DNA of 64,000 nucleotides from Thermothelomyces thermophilus ATCC 42464. Lineage: Eukaryota; Ascomycota; Sordariomycetes; Sordariales; Chaetomiaceae. The stretch is taken from assembly GCF_000226095.1 (NCBI RefSeq), contig NC_016473.1, positions 4,712,001 to 4,776,000 of the forward strand, written 5' to 3'. Below are positions 33,336-45,536 of the stretch, piece after piece. Under the pieces are notes generated by a model, which was given only the letters and a program-made list of their open reading frames with translations, had not been told where the DNA came from and searched no databases. The position numbers and the translations under genes were made by a program. Every line of letters begins with the position of its first letter. Within the stretch, counting starts at the first letter, position 1.

Positions 33336-36300
33336 GAGCAGTGACAAACGTGATGACTTGTTTTGCTTTGTTTGGGATTTGACTTGCGTCTTCATCTCTT
33401 CGTTTCGCCTACTTAACGAGACATTACTGGTTTCAGGAGGAAATGAATGGCGTTTGTGCCTGTGTGGGAGCACGGAAATGGTATCATGAGAAGTGGCTCA
33501 GGGACGGGACGGGAAACTGGCATATTGCAGACGGAATGGAGCTCGGACAACGCATGTCATTACGGACGGATATAGGATGGAATGCCTACGTGATGGCATG
33601 TGACTGCTGTCTCTAGGCAGGGGGGGATGATTTTGCGTTCTAATCATATATTCTCTTCCGCTGTTGCTATAGGTTTTAGGTATGCCGGGTCGAATCACGT
33701 GTTACTCGAAGTCATGGCCTGGAGTGTGCGTTTGATCTCTAGCCTGTGCCTCTGTACGACTGACTGGAATGAATGGACTTGAGCGGCGAGAACACACTTA
33801 GCTGGGGATCCATCTGTGGGAAAGTATGCGTGACCTACGGAAGTCGGCCCTGAGACGGTCGTTGTGATGGTGAATTCAGAGCCTATGGGGCGACCACATG
33901 CACGTTTCTTCCCTGGGAATGTACGTGTGCCTGTCCGGCGGACTGCCTTCGCGTTTTGTTTGCCCTCTTCGAGACGGGATGAGCAAGCGGTCTGGACCAG
34001 TGAAGTGCGGACGTGCTCGTGACGAGAAGGGTCGAAGAAGGCCGAACATTGTTTCTCAAATCTTGCTTGCGACGAGGTTCTTTAGCAACCTTCCGGCCCC
34101 AAGAGGAGCTCGGTGACTTGCTTGACAGGTCACTTTGCCATCATGCGCGCAATAGCCCCAATTGAATAATGATGCTGTCCTCCTAGACTGTTGATATTTC
34201 CCGTCCGCATAGATTAGTGCTCGTTGATCTCTCCTTAAGGAGCAGCCAACATCATTAAACGAGCAAGAGGGAAACTACGTTGGATGAATTTATAGCAGAA
34301 AGTTGTATCAAGATTTGCTATCTCAAAAGGACCTTCTGTACAAGCGCGGCAGCCGTTCGGTTCTGTCAACTAGAAGAAGACGGTAGATCTGTACTCGATG
34401 GACAGGAAAGACAAGCCAGAAAGAGAGGTACAGAGGCGCGTCAAGTTGGTGGCGACGAGGAATGTACTTTTCTGTATTAACAAAGTCAGCGCTTTGAAGT
34501 TTCGAGGTTCTCGCCCAGGCAGAGTAGCGTGACCCCCCTCCCCCCCTCCCCGGGCCGTCTCATCCTTCTCGTCTCTTTGGGCATCTTCAAGTCACAATAC
34601 CTAGGCCGATCAGTAGCCGCCAGCCCTGGTAGCGTGATCATTCGGCTCGTCTTCGCGGCCCATCCGGTACGTGACGGGGGGGGGGGGAATCCCCATCATC
34701 CTCGGTTCAATTCGGTCGGGCGGGAACCATAGTCGACGGGAACACGAAGGCGACCGGATGACCACCTCCCGAAACCAGGCAAGACAAAGGGGGAGAGAAA
34801 CGGAAAGGCAAGAAAAAAAATAACCCGCGAAGCGCGGCGTTATCAGTTACACAAAGAAGCGACGAGGGACAGCTGTGCTGAGTCGTTCCAGTCGGCTCAT
34901 TGAGCGGGGGAAAAGGAGGGGGCGGGATGAGGCGAGGCGGGTTGTGCGTGCATATCTTTTCTTGCGCTCTTGGTATGGATTGCCGGACGTTTTGCGCCTG
35001 GGGCCGCAGGAGGGAGTGGGCAAACGACAGATATTCAGACCTTGCGCTGATTATGTCCATGACAAAGCGGGGAACTGACGACTGCTAGCTCGGCTGCATG
35101 GAGATGGGGTGACCAAAATCTCCATGGTTGGCATACCAATCGCTGTTACTGAGAGGCTGAGGGTCCTGCCGAGATTTCCCTACTGCGGTACGTTCACAAT
35201 CGCGGGGTGGCTATCGGAATGGCGCCGTAGCGGGCGAAAAAGTCGGTAATTCATCTTCGTTTGCGCAGACAGTTGACTCGTGGAACTGGACAGGCATCCC
35301 GCGTTGAGAGTGGAAAAAGTGATAGTCTTCAATGTTCGCCGTACGGGTCCGCCTGTCTGCTTCGTTGGGCGTTCGGTCTCACCGGAGAGGCCCCATTGGC
35401 TTCAGGGGTAGGTAGCAGAGAGGTACATACGACACGACTGTTTCTTCGCATGTCAGTTGTCGAGACTAGCTTCAACCTGGAATAGCCGCCGATCACGAAC
35501 TGACCCTTCATTGAAAAGGATGACGGTCATATCTCCGTGTTCGGGCCCCAGTGGGAGCTTCATGCCCAAACGATGCGGATCGTCCGTAACAAGTCAAAAG
35601 ATGGACCGGTATGCGAACGCGGAGGCACGTGTCGGATTAGTTACAGGATCCGCGTCTTGGCTCATTCGGAGGTCCTTTCCCCGGTTGGCATCAAAAGGGT
35701 TCCCGGGGGTGGGGGGAGAGAAGGGGAAGCTGAACATGGGGTGGCGAGGTCAAGAAAACCTACGGATGTCATCCGCATTTTGCTCAACGCACATGCGGGA
35801 GACTCGGCGTTCCTATTCTGAATGAAGCAACTCGCACTGAGGCTCTCGTTCCCCCTGTGATTTGGCGGTGACAACTTCTGTAGGCCGGCGGAACAAGCCA
35901 TGTTGGGTTTGCGCTCTTAGGAGTGATCTGAGTGCGACCGCTGCAGCCGGGCCAAGCCATCACCCGCCTGTTGGTCCATTCCGCTTCCAGGAAAGCTCCT
36001 CTCATCGAGTTTCCTCCAGATGGACCGGTGTGAAATATCTCCCGCACAGCCTAGCCCCGCCGCAGGCGTGCTCGCTGCCGGATATAGGGGCCTTTCTTTC
36101 AGCCTAACTCTCCCCGGAGCTGAATTGAAGTGCACCGAGGAAACCTCACAACAGTCTTTGCGATGCTCTTGGCCGCAAGGATGCGATTTAATCCTTGCTG
36201 AAGATCGCTTAAGGGTAAAAAAAAAAGTGCGAGCGACTTTGCCAAGTTCAACTAGCGAAGCTCCTGAGACAGCCTCAGCATTAGCTAGTGGCGCCAGAGC

Positions 36301-39300
36301 CGCTTCCCAAAACACTCATGCCACCGGTGAGGTTGCAAATCTCTGGGCACATGACGGGATCTCCATGCAAAAAGCCTGGACCCTATTATGTCCTTCATCG
36401 CATGCTGGGTGAGCATCGTCAGCCGGGGCCAAAACTAGACGAATGGTGCTTCGGATGACGTGCTTGCTTTGGTCGCACATGTTCCGAATTTAACTACTGC
36501 GCCCCTTTTTGTCTGAAGGCGCTGGTAAGAACTGGGCAGCTGGGGCGTCGTTCGGCCGTTGGATAAACTCGAGGCACTCGGGCCGTTGCGGAAGATGTCT
36601 CGTGGGCTCATGGCGGAGGTGCGTTTGGACAAGCTTACGAGTAGAACTTCGGACCTTCCTGGGTTATGTGTTACCCACCAAACGACTTGGCTTGGAACAG
36701 AAGTCCTTGAGCTGATCGCCTTGCTCGCATGTCTTCGCTTGCCTGACTTGTGCTAACGTTCCGCACAAGTCGACGCACGTGCAGGGCGATGTACCCCACT
36801 GAAACGGAACCCGGCACTCTGGAACCAACAGTCGGGTTTCTGCATGCGGTATCTAGCGGCTTGCTCTTTCTGGCGTCCAGGGTAAGGTAAGAAAACGGCA
36901 GTGCGGACGAGTTTAGCGCATCGTCAAGCTCAATGTGCGCCAAGCTTAGAAATGGGGCGCGGGGAAGAGGGCAGGGTGGTGATACGACGCGTTTTCGATG
37001 AGACCCGACGCAGCCTTGGGCCTCCATGTCTCGGGCCCCGTCAGCGGGCATGATGCCTCCGTCCAAGGTTGACGCGGGTAGCCACATGCTGGATTCTTCG
37101 ACTCGTGGTTCGATCGAAGGGCGGAACATGTTCGCTGACGGCGGGCGGGAAGTGGTGGCCTATAAGAGAATGGCGAGAGAATGATGATGTAACTTACGTC
37201 GGAGCTGGGATCGGCGGGTAGCTGCATCAGATACCCATGATGTCGGCTTTGGCGTGCTAGTGCTCGTCATGTGCCCTGTCAGCGGCCCGAAACGTGACCC
37301 GGAGGGATCTCGGCAAGATCGGTGTCTAGCATACTGCGAGTAAACAGGGCCGGCAGAGACGAGATGCCTCCTGAACAACACTGGACCCGACGTGCCATAG
37401 CTTGGTTAACCCCCCTCAGGTCGAGTCTCTGGCGCGTGCAACCTGCCTCGAGGTTCCCAAGACGTCTCGTCAACCGCGGCAAGTAAAGTTACTCGTATGT
37501 TGTAAGCCCCTGGAGTACCCGGACGTCGGCAGTATTGTCGCCATTATTGGCGTAGAGCCGTGATCAGCAGACCCTCATTCCCCGTCGAAGCTGGTATCGT
37601 TATTGGCTTGTGGAAATGTGATGTTGCGGCAACAGAAGGGACGTGGTATGCGCGGATGGCGGTGAATGGTACTTCGAGAGTAAAGCAACCAACAACTAGT
37701 CCCCTCGAGACAAGTGATGCTCCATATAAGACGGGATCGTCTCCCTTGGCGGGCTGAGCTCTTGTTCTGCTGCGAATGCCCGACAACAACAACCGCCAGA
37801 ACGTCCCGCTCAGACAACGTTTTGGAGCATCTTTCTCGGCCTACCGCAGGGTTACCACTCACGGAAGTAACTTGTTAACGGGTATACATGCTCCCGATGG
37901 AGCCAGAGTCTTGCGGTTGTGTCTTGTTCAGCGATGGTCGGTTGTATCAGCCAGCCAGTTGCAGCATGTGTGCGGGGAGCATGAGAGTGTATGACATACC
38001 TATATCTGCTCCTTCCTTTGCTCCTGATCCAGGACTAACCTTGACCCGTCTAGAGGTTGCTGTCGATGCGGCGGCACGGGGTTGCTCTGGTCTCCATGCA
38101 CCCACCGACAGTCGGTTGGAACGCAGTCCGCTCCGTCGGGCAGTGCTCCGAGCGGCTCATCTTATGGCCACAAAAAATCCTCAAAGGGCGGCGATTCCTC
38201 GCAGAGCCACCCCGGAATCGTGTCCCACGGGACATGAAATGATTGAGATCGAGTTCGGGTGCGTTGTAAAGTGTTTCAATGGGTAGGTTCAGGCTGCAGG
38301 TCGTTTCCTGAAGGTTGAGGTTAAGCTCTTTGACTCGCCATCCATATTGTGCTTATAGCACAACGGCCATTGAGCTGCTTGGGAACGGCGACGGGGACTG
38401 CTCGAACAATGCAAACGGTGTCTTGATACATTGCACAGCTTCTTGAGTTTCCGAATTCTCAAGCTAAACTTCAGTCTATTGTGAGCTATTCTTGAGAAGC
38501 GTCCATTTGTAGCGGTATAGAGGGCCAGTGATGATGAAGAAACATACCTGGGTCTCCGATACATTCTCGAACCTTCACTCTGTCTCTCCCTGGTGGCTAT
38601 TCTAGCCAAGCATTCATGGAGATTCTACTTGAGTTTGTGATGGATGTTGGCTTTCAGGGCATGTTTGGGCAGGAAACTTGTCGACTTCAAGATTCCGCAG
38701 TAGTCTGATATTGCGGACCAGTGAAAGGATCGCGTCCTGATATCAGGCAAATTCTTCATCTTGTCTTGGGCTGTTTCCCACCTGCTCCAATCCCAAATCC
38801 AGGTGCCGCATTCGAAGATTCCAATCGGCTTTCTGTGGAAGTGTAGGAAAAAAAGGCCCGTCTGCTGCTCGAAGTGACGGTAGACCAGCTGATCGGTCGC
38901 ATCTTGTGGCTGTCCTGATGTCGCAACGCGCAATCGATCATGGTCAAATCTTGCAGGAGGCGATCGTCATGCATTGGTTGCAGCGGCAGCCCTAACGGCC
39001 TCATTTATCACTGTCCCACTCGAATCTAAGCCTGCTTCAAGACCGTTGAATCTCCGCTCGCCTCTTGCGAGGACGCTGTGGTGTCGGCCTCCGCATGAGC
39101 GTTAGGGGGGAAGCACGGCATCAGCAAGCCGCAGGACTAGACCGTCTGCGGGAGCCGATTGGACGCCATTGCTGGTGTTTGGGTGCACCCCCCTAGATAG
39201 AAGTGTGAGAAGTGAGAGGTGTGCTTGCCTTGGTTATCACAGATATATCTTGTTGGTTCTGGCTAACACTGTTGAAGAATAGGGCCGAACGTTGCCAGTT

Positions 39301-40312
39301 GGAGTATTTCGTGCATTGTTCCGTATATACCTATATACGTACGGAGTGCATACATACAATCGAACACGATTTGTGGGGGTTAGAGGTTGAAGATTTGTGC
39401 TGGGGCTGCGAGCGATCTGAAAAGACCTAAATGGGTGCTGACTTTGTGACCGCCAGAGAAGGGGAGTTTTGTCAGAAACAATCGTAGGACAATTGAAGAG
39501 CAACAGGATGGGAGGTCAAAGAAAGAACCAGGATAAAATCCTCTTCGCAAATTCGAGTTAAAGTGAAGGAGCGCCAGACAACATGGACTAAAGGGAAGGT
39601 ACTTGTAGTCGGTAGTTGTTGGCCTAGGAGTGGAGGTGTTCATAGGTAGCCTGACCAAACCCCACCTTAAGCGAGAATCACGTGATACGATCTGACCAAA
39701 ATCAATTCAAATCAATTTCTAACCCTAACCCTTAATAAAAGCTAGAAAAAGAAAACTAGTTCTAAATTAATTTTAATTTTAAGTTTTCTTTATATAATTA
39801 TAAATTTATTAGAAAAGAATTCTAAATTAATTTTAAAATATTGTAATATTAAAACTAGTTTTAAATTTAAACAAAAAAGCCTTCTTTATTTGCGATAATA
39901 TATATATATATATCGGGTATGGGGATTTCTTAGGTAAGTATGGAGAACTACGGATTACACGACTTTCGTAGGTGAGCTCGGCAAGGTACGAAATGAAATA
40001 CCAGGGTTGGCGGCAGCGGGTCTCAAACATGTGCAACAGAAGGAACTAGACGCGGACTTTGCCGTTGGACTGAGCCCATTCACACTGCGGGAGTTGCGTC
40101 ACGGACCACCCAACTGCGGGGGACCTTTGAGCTTTCCAAGCCCCAGGGACCTGAAAGTCGCGAACATTCTACACTATCCATCTGATGCCACCATCTACAT
40201 CCAACCTGACTTCGCCGGCATTTTTGCGCACCTGGGCACCAGCAATGCAGCACACCTGAACTTCAATCCTTTCTATTTGTACTGCTGGGATGAGCTGCTA
40301 GCTGTCACCAAT
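33336..40312. other. Gene-poor 7-kb region
   Basis: No gene was recognised. No open frame exceeds about 152 codons, and none shows a domain, a splice chain or consistent composition. The longest are antisense pairs of one another. The stretch 38625-39004 (minus) has two overlapping protein-like frames of about 100 and 82 codons that I could not place. At its right end is an extreme AT-rich island (39690-39915). The final 350 bp before 40313 should hold the lst8 promoter and leader. Confidence 0.45.
39690..39915. repeat. AT-rich island with internal direct repeat and telomere-like dodecamer
   Basis: About 80-85% A+T inside otherwise balanced DNA. It starts near CTAACCCTAACCC (39719-39731), includes TCTAAATTAATTTTAA twice exactly 60 bp apart (39761 and 39821), and ends in a (TA)n run at about 39898-39912. 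It has no coding content. It may be a relic of a repeat mutated by RIP, but that is inference. Confidence 0.75.
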
Positions 40313-41479
40313 ATGTCGGTCATTCTTTGCACAGGTAAGAGAGGTTCACTGACAGATCCGGCACAAAGCTCCTACGGATGTGTTGCTGATGGCTCGCGAA
40401 CAGCTGGTTACGACCACACCATCAGGTACGCCCGCTCGTCGCACCACGTAGTATACCGAAATTCAAACTATACCTGTCGACTATAGCACTCGCTAACCCC
40501 CTTTCTCCAGGTTCTGGGAGGCTCTCTCTGGAATCTGCTCCCGAACCATTCAACATCCCGATTCCCAGGTCAATCGCCTGTGTATCTCTCCCGACAAGCG
40601 CCACCTCGCAGCTGCTGGCCATCACACCGTAAAGCTATTCGACATCCGCTCCACGAACCCCGCGCCAATCTCGGTATTCGAGGGCCATACGGGCAACATC
40701 ACCGGCGTTGCGTTCCATTGCGATGGGAAGTGGATGGTCACCAGCTCCGAGGATGGCACCGTCAAGATCTGGGATACGCGCACCGGCGTGATTCAGCGGA
40801 GCTACAACCACGGATCCCCTGTCAATGACGTTGTCATTCACCCAAATCAAGGCGAGATTATTAGTTGCGACAGAGGCGGCAGCATTCGGCTCTGGGACTT
40901 GGCGGAGAATACTTGTGCCCACCAGCTCATCCCCGAAGAAGACGTCTCTGTCTCCAGCGTGACAGTCGCAACTGACGGCACTCTCCTCTGTGCCGCCAAC
41001 AATGCGGTATGTTGCCAGTAGCACTCGTTCTGATTTGTCGCGAAGTCTGACCACCACCGTAGGGCAATGTCTACGTCTGGCAGCTCATCCAGGCTTTCGA
41101 ACGCACCCAGCTGGTCCCCATGACTCACTTCTCAGCGCACAAGGAATACATCACTCGCATTCTCCTCTCGCCCGACGTCAAGAAGCTGGCCACCTGCAGC
41201 GCCGACCACACCGCAAAGATTTGGGAGGTCAAGGAGATGGAGCCGGCCGGTCCCAATGCCGAGCCGCGCGCCTTCCCGCTCGAGGCCACTCTGACTGGCC
41301 ACCAGCGCTGGGTGTGGGACTGCGCTTTCAGCGCCGACAGCGCCTACCTTGTGACGGCCTGCAGCGACCACTACGCGCGCCTGTGGGAGCTGCACACGCA
41401 ACAGGTCATCCGCCAGTACAACGGCCATCACCGTGGCGCCGTTTGTGTCGCTCTCAACGACTACTCCGAGACCCGCTAG
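40313..41479 (+). CDS. lst8: LST8, WD40 subunit of TORC1 and TORC2
   Basis: LST8 is the seven-bladed beta-propeller that binds the TOR kinase domain in both TOR complexes. Exons 40313-40334, 40404-40425, 40511-41006 and 41063-41479 give 318 residues, close to the family norm. The protein starts MSVILCTAGYDHTIRFWEALSG, so exons 1 and 2 are both only 22 nt. WD-repeat signatures include VKLFDIRS, VKIWDTRTG, IRLWDLAE, AKIWEVKE and ARLWELHT. The end, GAVCVALNDYSETR, is the conserved C-terminus, followed by TAG. In the same frame, 17 further acidic codons run to a TGA at 41533 (see findings). The gene is unmistakable at family level. Confidence 0.95.
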
Positions 41480-42597
41480 GAATCGTCTGACGAGGAGGTC
41501 GAAATCGAGCCCGAAAAGAACGTGCGAGACTGAGCGCTGCGACCAGAACGCCTCCCCTCAGAAGCAACCGAGGAAACAGCAGTCTCAGCAGCAGCAATGG
41601 CAGCAGCGACAACGGTGACAGCAACGTAAGCAGCAACAGCAGACTCACAGCTGTCACTGCCAGCGACGCAAGAGCGACCGAGGCACGTGCGGCCTACGAG
41701 CGTGGCGGGGGCGTTGTTGGGCACAAGGCGCGACTCCGGAGCCCGGGAACAGCAGCCGAACAGACCTGCACCGAATATCCTGTCGCGCCCGCTCCTGGCG
41801 CTTGTCGCTATAACCTTGGCCCCTCCGTAGGGCGACGGCTACGGGGGAGGGGTGGCTGGAGCGGAGAGCCGAACGAAACTCGTCTGTCGCCGATCGCTCG
41901 CTCGCTCCCTCGACTTTTCCGCCCCAATTAAAAAAAACCTTGGGAACACCGGCTTATGGTGTGAGTAGGAGCATGTTTTTGGCTTCGTGAAATGTGGTCT
42001 CTGTCCCTTGCTGAAGTTCCAGTTGGTGGTTGTCTCTAATGCATCAAGAAGCTGGCATGGTTAAAAGATGGGTATGATTGGTGAGTGGGTTTCGCTCCTG
42101 CGTGTCCAAAGCGGCCGATTAGAGAGGATTTGTCGGTCCTTCTTTTCATGCTAGTTCCACGACCATTGATCCGACAGCAGAACATCATGATACTCTTTTT
42201 TTCATGCTTTCCAAATTGTACTGCTAGTACATAGTTGGTCGAACTAGATACCTAATTCCATAATGATATCCAATCCTAGCGTCACGGAGGCCAATCGCCA
42301 AGGGAAATGAAACGGATATCTTGGCTCTATTTCCTTTTTTTTACGCCGCGCCCTTTGCCGCCCTCATGCTTTCCCAGCTTGTTTTAAAGGACACCAATAC
42401 TCCATGCATGAAGGCCCTTTCCTTATCCAGCTAGTTCCCTCCGTAATTACAAACGGGGACACCGCAATGATGATTACCAAGCAGGAACCTTCCTCTCCTA
42501 TAATTACTAAACTGTACCCTATTCCCAGCCCCAAAAGAAAACAAATCGCCAATCATGCAAGCCCGCCTCAGCCTCCCAAACTCTAGTTTCGTGAGAC
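41480..42597. other. Convergent 3' flank, lst8 and scy1
   Basis: No gene was recognised. The first 54 bases form a stop-free acidic continuation of lst8. A CAG/CAA-rich patch follows at about 41580-41650. The sequence becomes AT-richer towards 42597. Confidence 0.5.
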
Positions 42598-45536
42598 TTA
42601 CCAACCCCCCCACGCATCATTATCATCATCGTCCGTTTGCTTCGGCTTCATGTCGATCTTCTTTGCCGGCGCCGCGGCCGGCGACTTCGGCTTGGTCGCT
42701 GAAGCCAGCGTCGTCGCCGCCGTCTTCTTGGCTGCCGTGGCAGAGCCTGGCCCGGCGGCACTATTATTACTCTTGGCCAGCCCCTTGGGCAACGCCTTCC
42801 CGCCTGCCAGCCCGCCGGCCTTCTTCTTTTGAGCCTGTGCGGCCAGCCAGCCGGCAAAGTCCGGCTCGGAACCGTCGTCGAATGGTGTCGCGCTTACGGT
42901 AGTCGTCGCAGCCGCTGGTTTAGCGGTGCTGGCTTTGGAGAGGGTTGTTGTTGTCGTCGTCATCGTCGTCGTCGTTGCTGTTGATGTGGTGGTGGTGGTA
43001 GTGGTGGTGGTTGAGGGTGACTTGCTGCCGTTGGCGCTGAAGAAGTCCGCGGCGCTGTCAGCTTGATCAGGGTTGTCGTCGTCTTCAACCATATCATCCA
43101 TATCCCCCCAAGCGTCGGCCGCGTCGTCGTATGTGTCATCATCATCGCCGTGCGCGGAGGGTTCGTCTTGGAAGAAGGAATTCTTATTCGATGTCGGCGG
43201 TGCGGACGGTGGTGGGGACTTGACAGCCTGTCGGTGACTGTTTGGAAGGGGAGAGGTGGACAGTGTCCGGGGCGGCGCCGCCACTGGGCGTTTGGTGTCA
43301 GCTGATGGTGCGGCAGCAGCTGGTCCGTTGACTGGGCTAGAGGACGACTGAATCTCGCCTGCCGCGGCGGAGAGCTTGTTCGTGAAGGAGGAAATGGCCC
43401 AGCCCGCCCAAGAGGATGCCGCCGACTCGGCAGGTTGGGGGGTGCTCATCCTGGGCCCTCCGGCGGTAGATGCAGCGCCTTCTGGAGGCAGAGCGGTGGC
43501 GGGCATGGCGGCTGCTGCCTTCTTGATCTTCGCGAGATAGACATCGACGGTCTTGCTCGCTTGATCGCGAATGAGCTTCTCTTTGTCAATGAGCAATGGG
43601 CAGACAGCGGGCAAGATGCGGACCGCGCAATCCTCCTCGGAAAAGTACTCTGATGTGACGGAAAGGGCCATCAAAGCTGCGTTCCTAGCATGGACGAAAG
43701 GATCCCTGAGCGAACGCGTAAAAGCGGCCATCAGGACCTTAGCTCTCGACGAAGACCCGAGGTGCTTGGCGATTTTGCCGAGACATATCGTCGTGTTGGT
43801 GCGGATGCCCGGCTGTTCGTCATTGGCGGTTTTGGCCAAGTATCTCAGCAGCTCGCCGTTGATGGTCCTGTCTGATAGCTTGGTGATGAGCGAGAGCACG
43901 GATTTTAATGTCTGCTCCCTGACGACGGGCGCGACATCGGTGAAGCCGGTCACCTGGGGTTGGGTTGGTTAGTACCCGATCAAAGAAACGTGTCAAGAGA
44001 ATTCAGCTAGGATGTAACTCACTATTTGGGGAAATATCTTGTCGTTGACGATCTTCTGGGACAGCCGGTCGATCATCAAGGGCAAGTTGTCCAGCAAGCA
44101 CACTCTGATCGCCCTGTCGGGGTTGCCAAACAGCCGGATTAGGACAGGGGTCATCTTGGAGTCGAAATCCTCGGGAGACAGCTTTGTGGCGATCTTCATG
44201 ACGATTCCGAATGCTTTTGGCCCGCCGTTACCAAACTCTACTGATTTCAGCAGCTCGGGAAGCACCTTCATCTTGAAGAAGTCCTCGGGAAAGTCGTCTG
44301 TAAGTTGTTCCAAGTCGCTTGGGACCGGTCAGCATAAACCGCGTTTCCATAGTGACAAAGTCAAAGACGCACTCTAGAAAGGCTTCCCGTTCCTCCTCCG
44401 ACTTGACGCCGAGATTCTCAATGCCATCGGTGAGCTTGATGAGTGGTGAATCGAAAAAGGAGCCACTCCGGCGGCCCTGTTCGAGAAGATGAGCGACACT
44501 CAGCCTCGCCTTAGGATTGGCGTTGGTGAGACGCTTATAGCTTGCGTGCATGCTTGGTGGGATATTCTTGGTCTGGCCCGCCTGGTCACCGCCGTTGAAC
44601 GTGCCGTTGAAGACCTCGAATATCAGGGCGCCGAACTGGTAGGCGTCAACGGACGAATGCGGGCTGCGCTTGAGAGCATCCCACCCTGACTTTGCTAGCT
44701 CCGGAGGCGTGTAGCGTCCGGAGTCGGGCACAAGACTCCCATAAGTCTAGGCAAGGGTACGGTTTGATTCGGTCAGCTATGGGCGCGTTTTTTTTAAGGG
44801 GAGGGGGGGATAATGGGGTTGAGCCTACGTAGATAACGGCCTCGTCATCCTTGACGTTGCTGAGGACGTCAAAACCGCCGAGTTTCCACTCGCCACTTTC
44901 GGTCGTGTAAACCGAGGCGACCTTGAGGCTGCCGTGGACGGATGACGCCTCTTCATTGATAAACTTGATTGTTCGCTGTCCTCTCCGTCAGCTTCGGCGG
45001 AGCAATTTCAATATCCAGCAACTGTTGGTCGAGACGCACCGCAATGTTGTACAGACCCCATTTTGCAGTCTCGGGAGCGAGACTCTTCCGCTTGACGTGC
45101 CACCGGAGAGGTACTAGGCGCTCGGTTGCGATGTAGATGTAGGTATCTGTCTTTTGCGATGTATCAGCCTCCTGCCGACCACTCGGCTGTACCAAGCAGC
45201 CACCGTACCTCGACGGCGTCGAGCACCCTGATGACGCCGGGGTGTCGCAATGTCCGTAGCTTCTTGAGCGCGTTCTTGGCGAGGGGCAGTGCGGATCGGT
45301 TGGCGGTGATGTCGAACGAAAAAATGCTGCAGTTCGAACCGTCTTCCTGTGACTAAGAGTCAGCAGCGCGATCCCAGAGGTGGAGCGGAGAGATAGCCGG
45401 AAACTGGACATACCCGCCTTGTACCGTTGTAGAGGGTCCAGATGGAGGGGTCCATATCGACCTTGTCGCCAAAACTATAGGGGAAGGGCGGGCCTTTGGC
45501 TATCGCCGAGGCGACAGCTGACTTGAGGAAATCCAT
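42598..45536 (-). CDS. scy1: SCY1-like pseudokinase with HEAT repeats (Scy1/Cex1 family)
   Basis: Exons on the minus strand: 45536-45414, 45346-45209, 45150-45040, 44975-44829, 44746-44373, 44317-44023 and 43953-42598, giving 847 residues. The N-terminal kinase fold (about 1-300) lacks catalytic residues: the HRD loop reads VHGSLKVAS and the DFG position reads LGGFDV. A HEAT-repeat block follows at about 300-540 (DDFPEDFFKMKVLPELLKSV, ICLGKIAKHLG, DPFVHARNAALMAL). A long Ala/Thr/Asp-rich disordered tail ends in DDDDNDAWGGW. Family members (SCYL1, Cex1) act in COPI-linked Golgi-ER traffic and tRNA export at nuclear pores. Introns 2 and 5 are best read with AAG acceptors, which are less usual than CAG/TAG, so those two junctions need cDNA support. 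Confidence 0.92.

Noticed and set aside
38625-39004. Two overlapping minus-strand frames that look protein-like
   Set aside because: Neither has a recognisable domain, and I could not connect them by convincing splice sites, so they are mentioned only in the gene-poor region.
39719-39731. CTAACCCTAACCC as a chromosome end or internal telomere array
   Set aside because: Only about two units, with unique genes on both sides; noted only as part of the AT-rich island.
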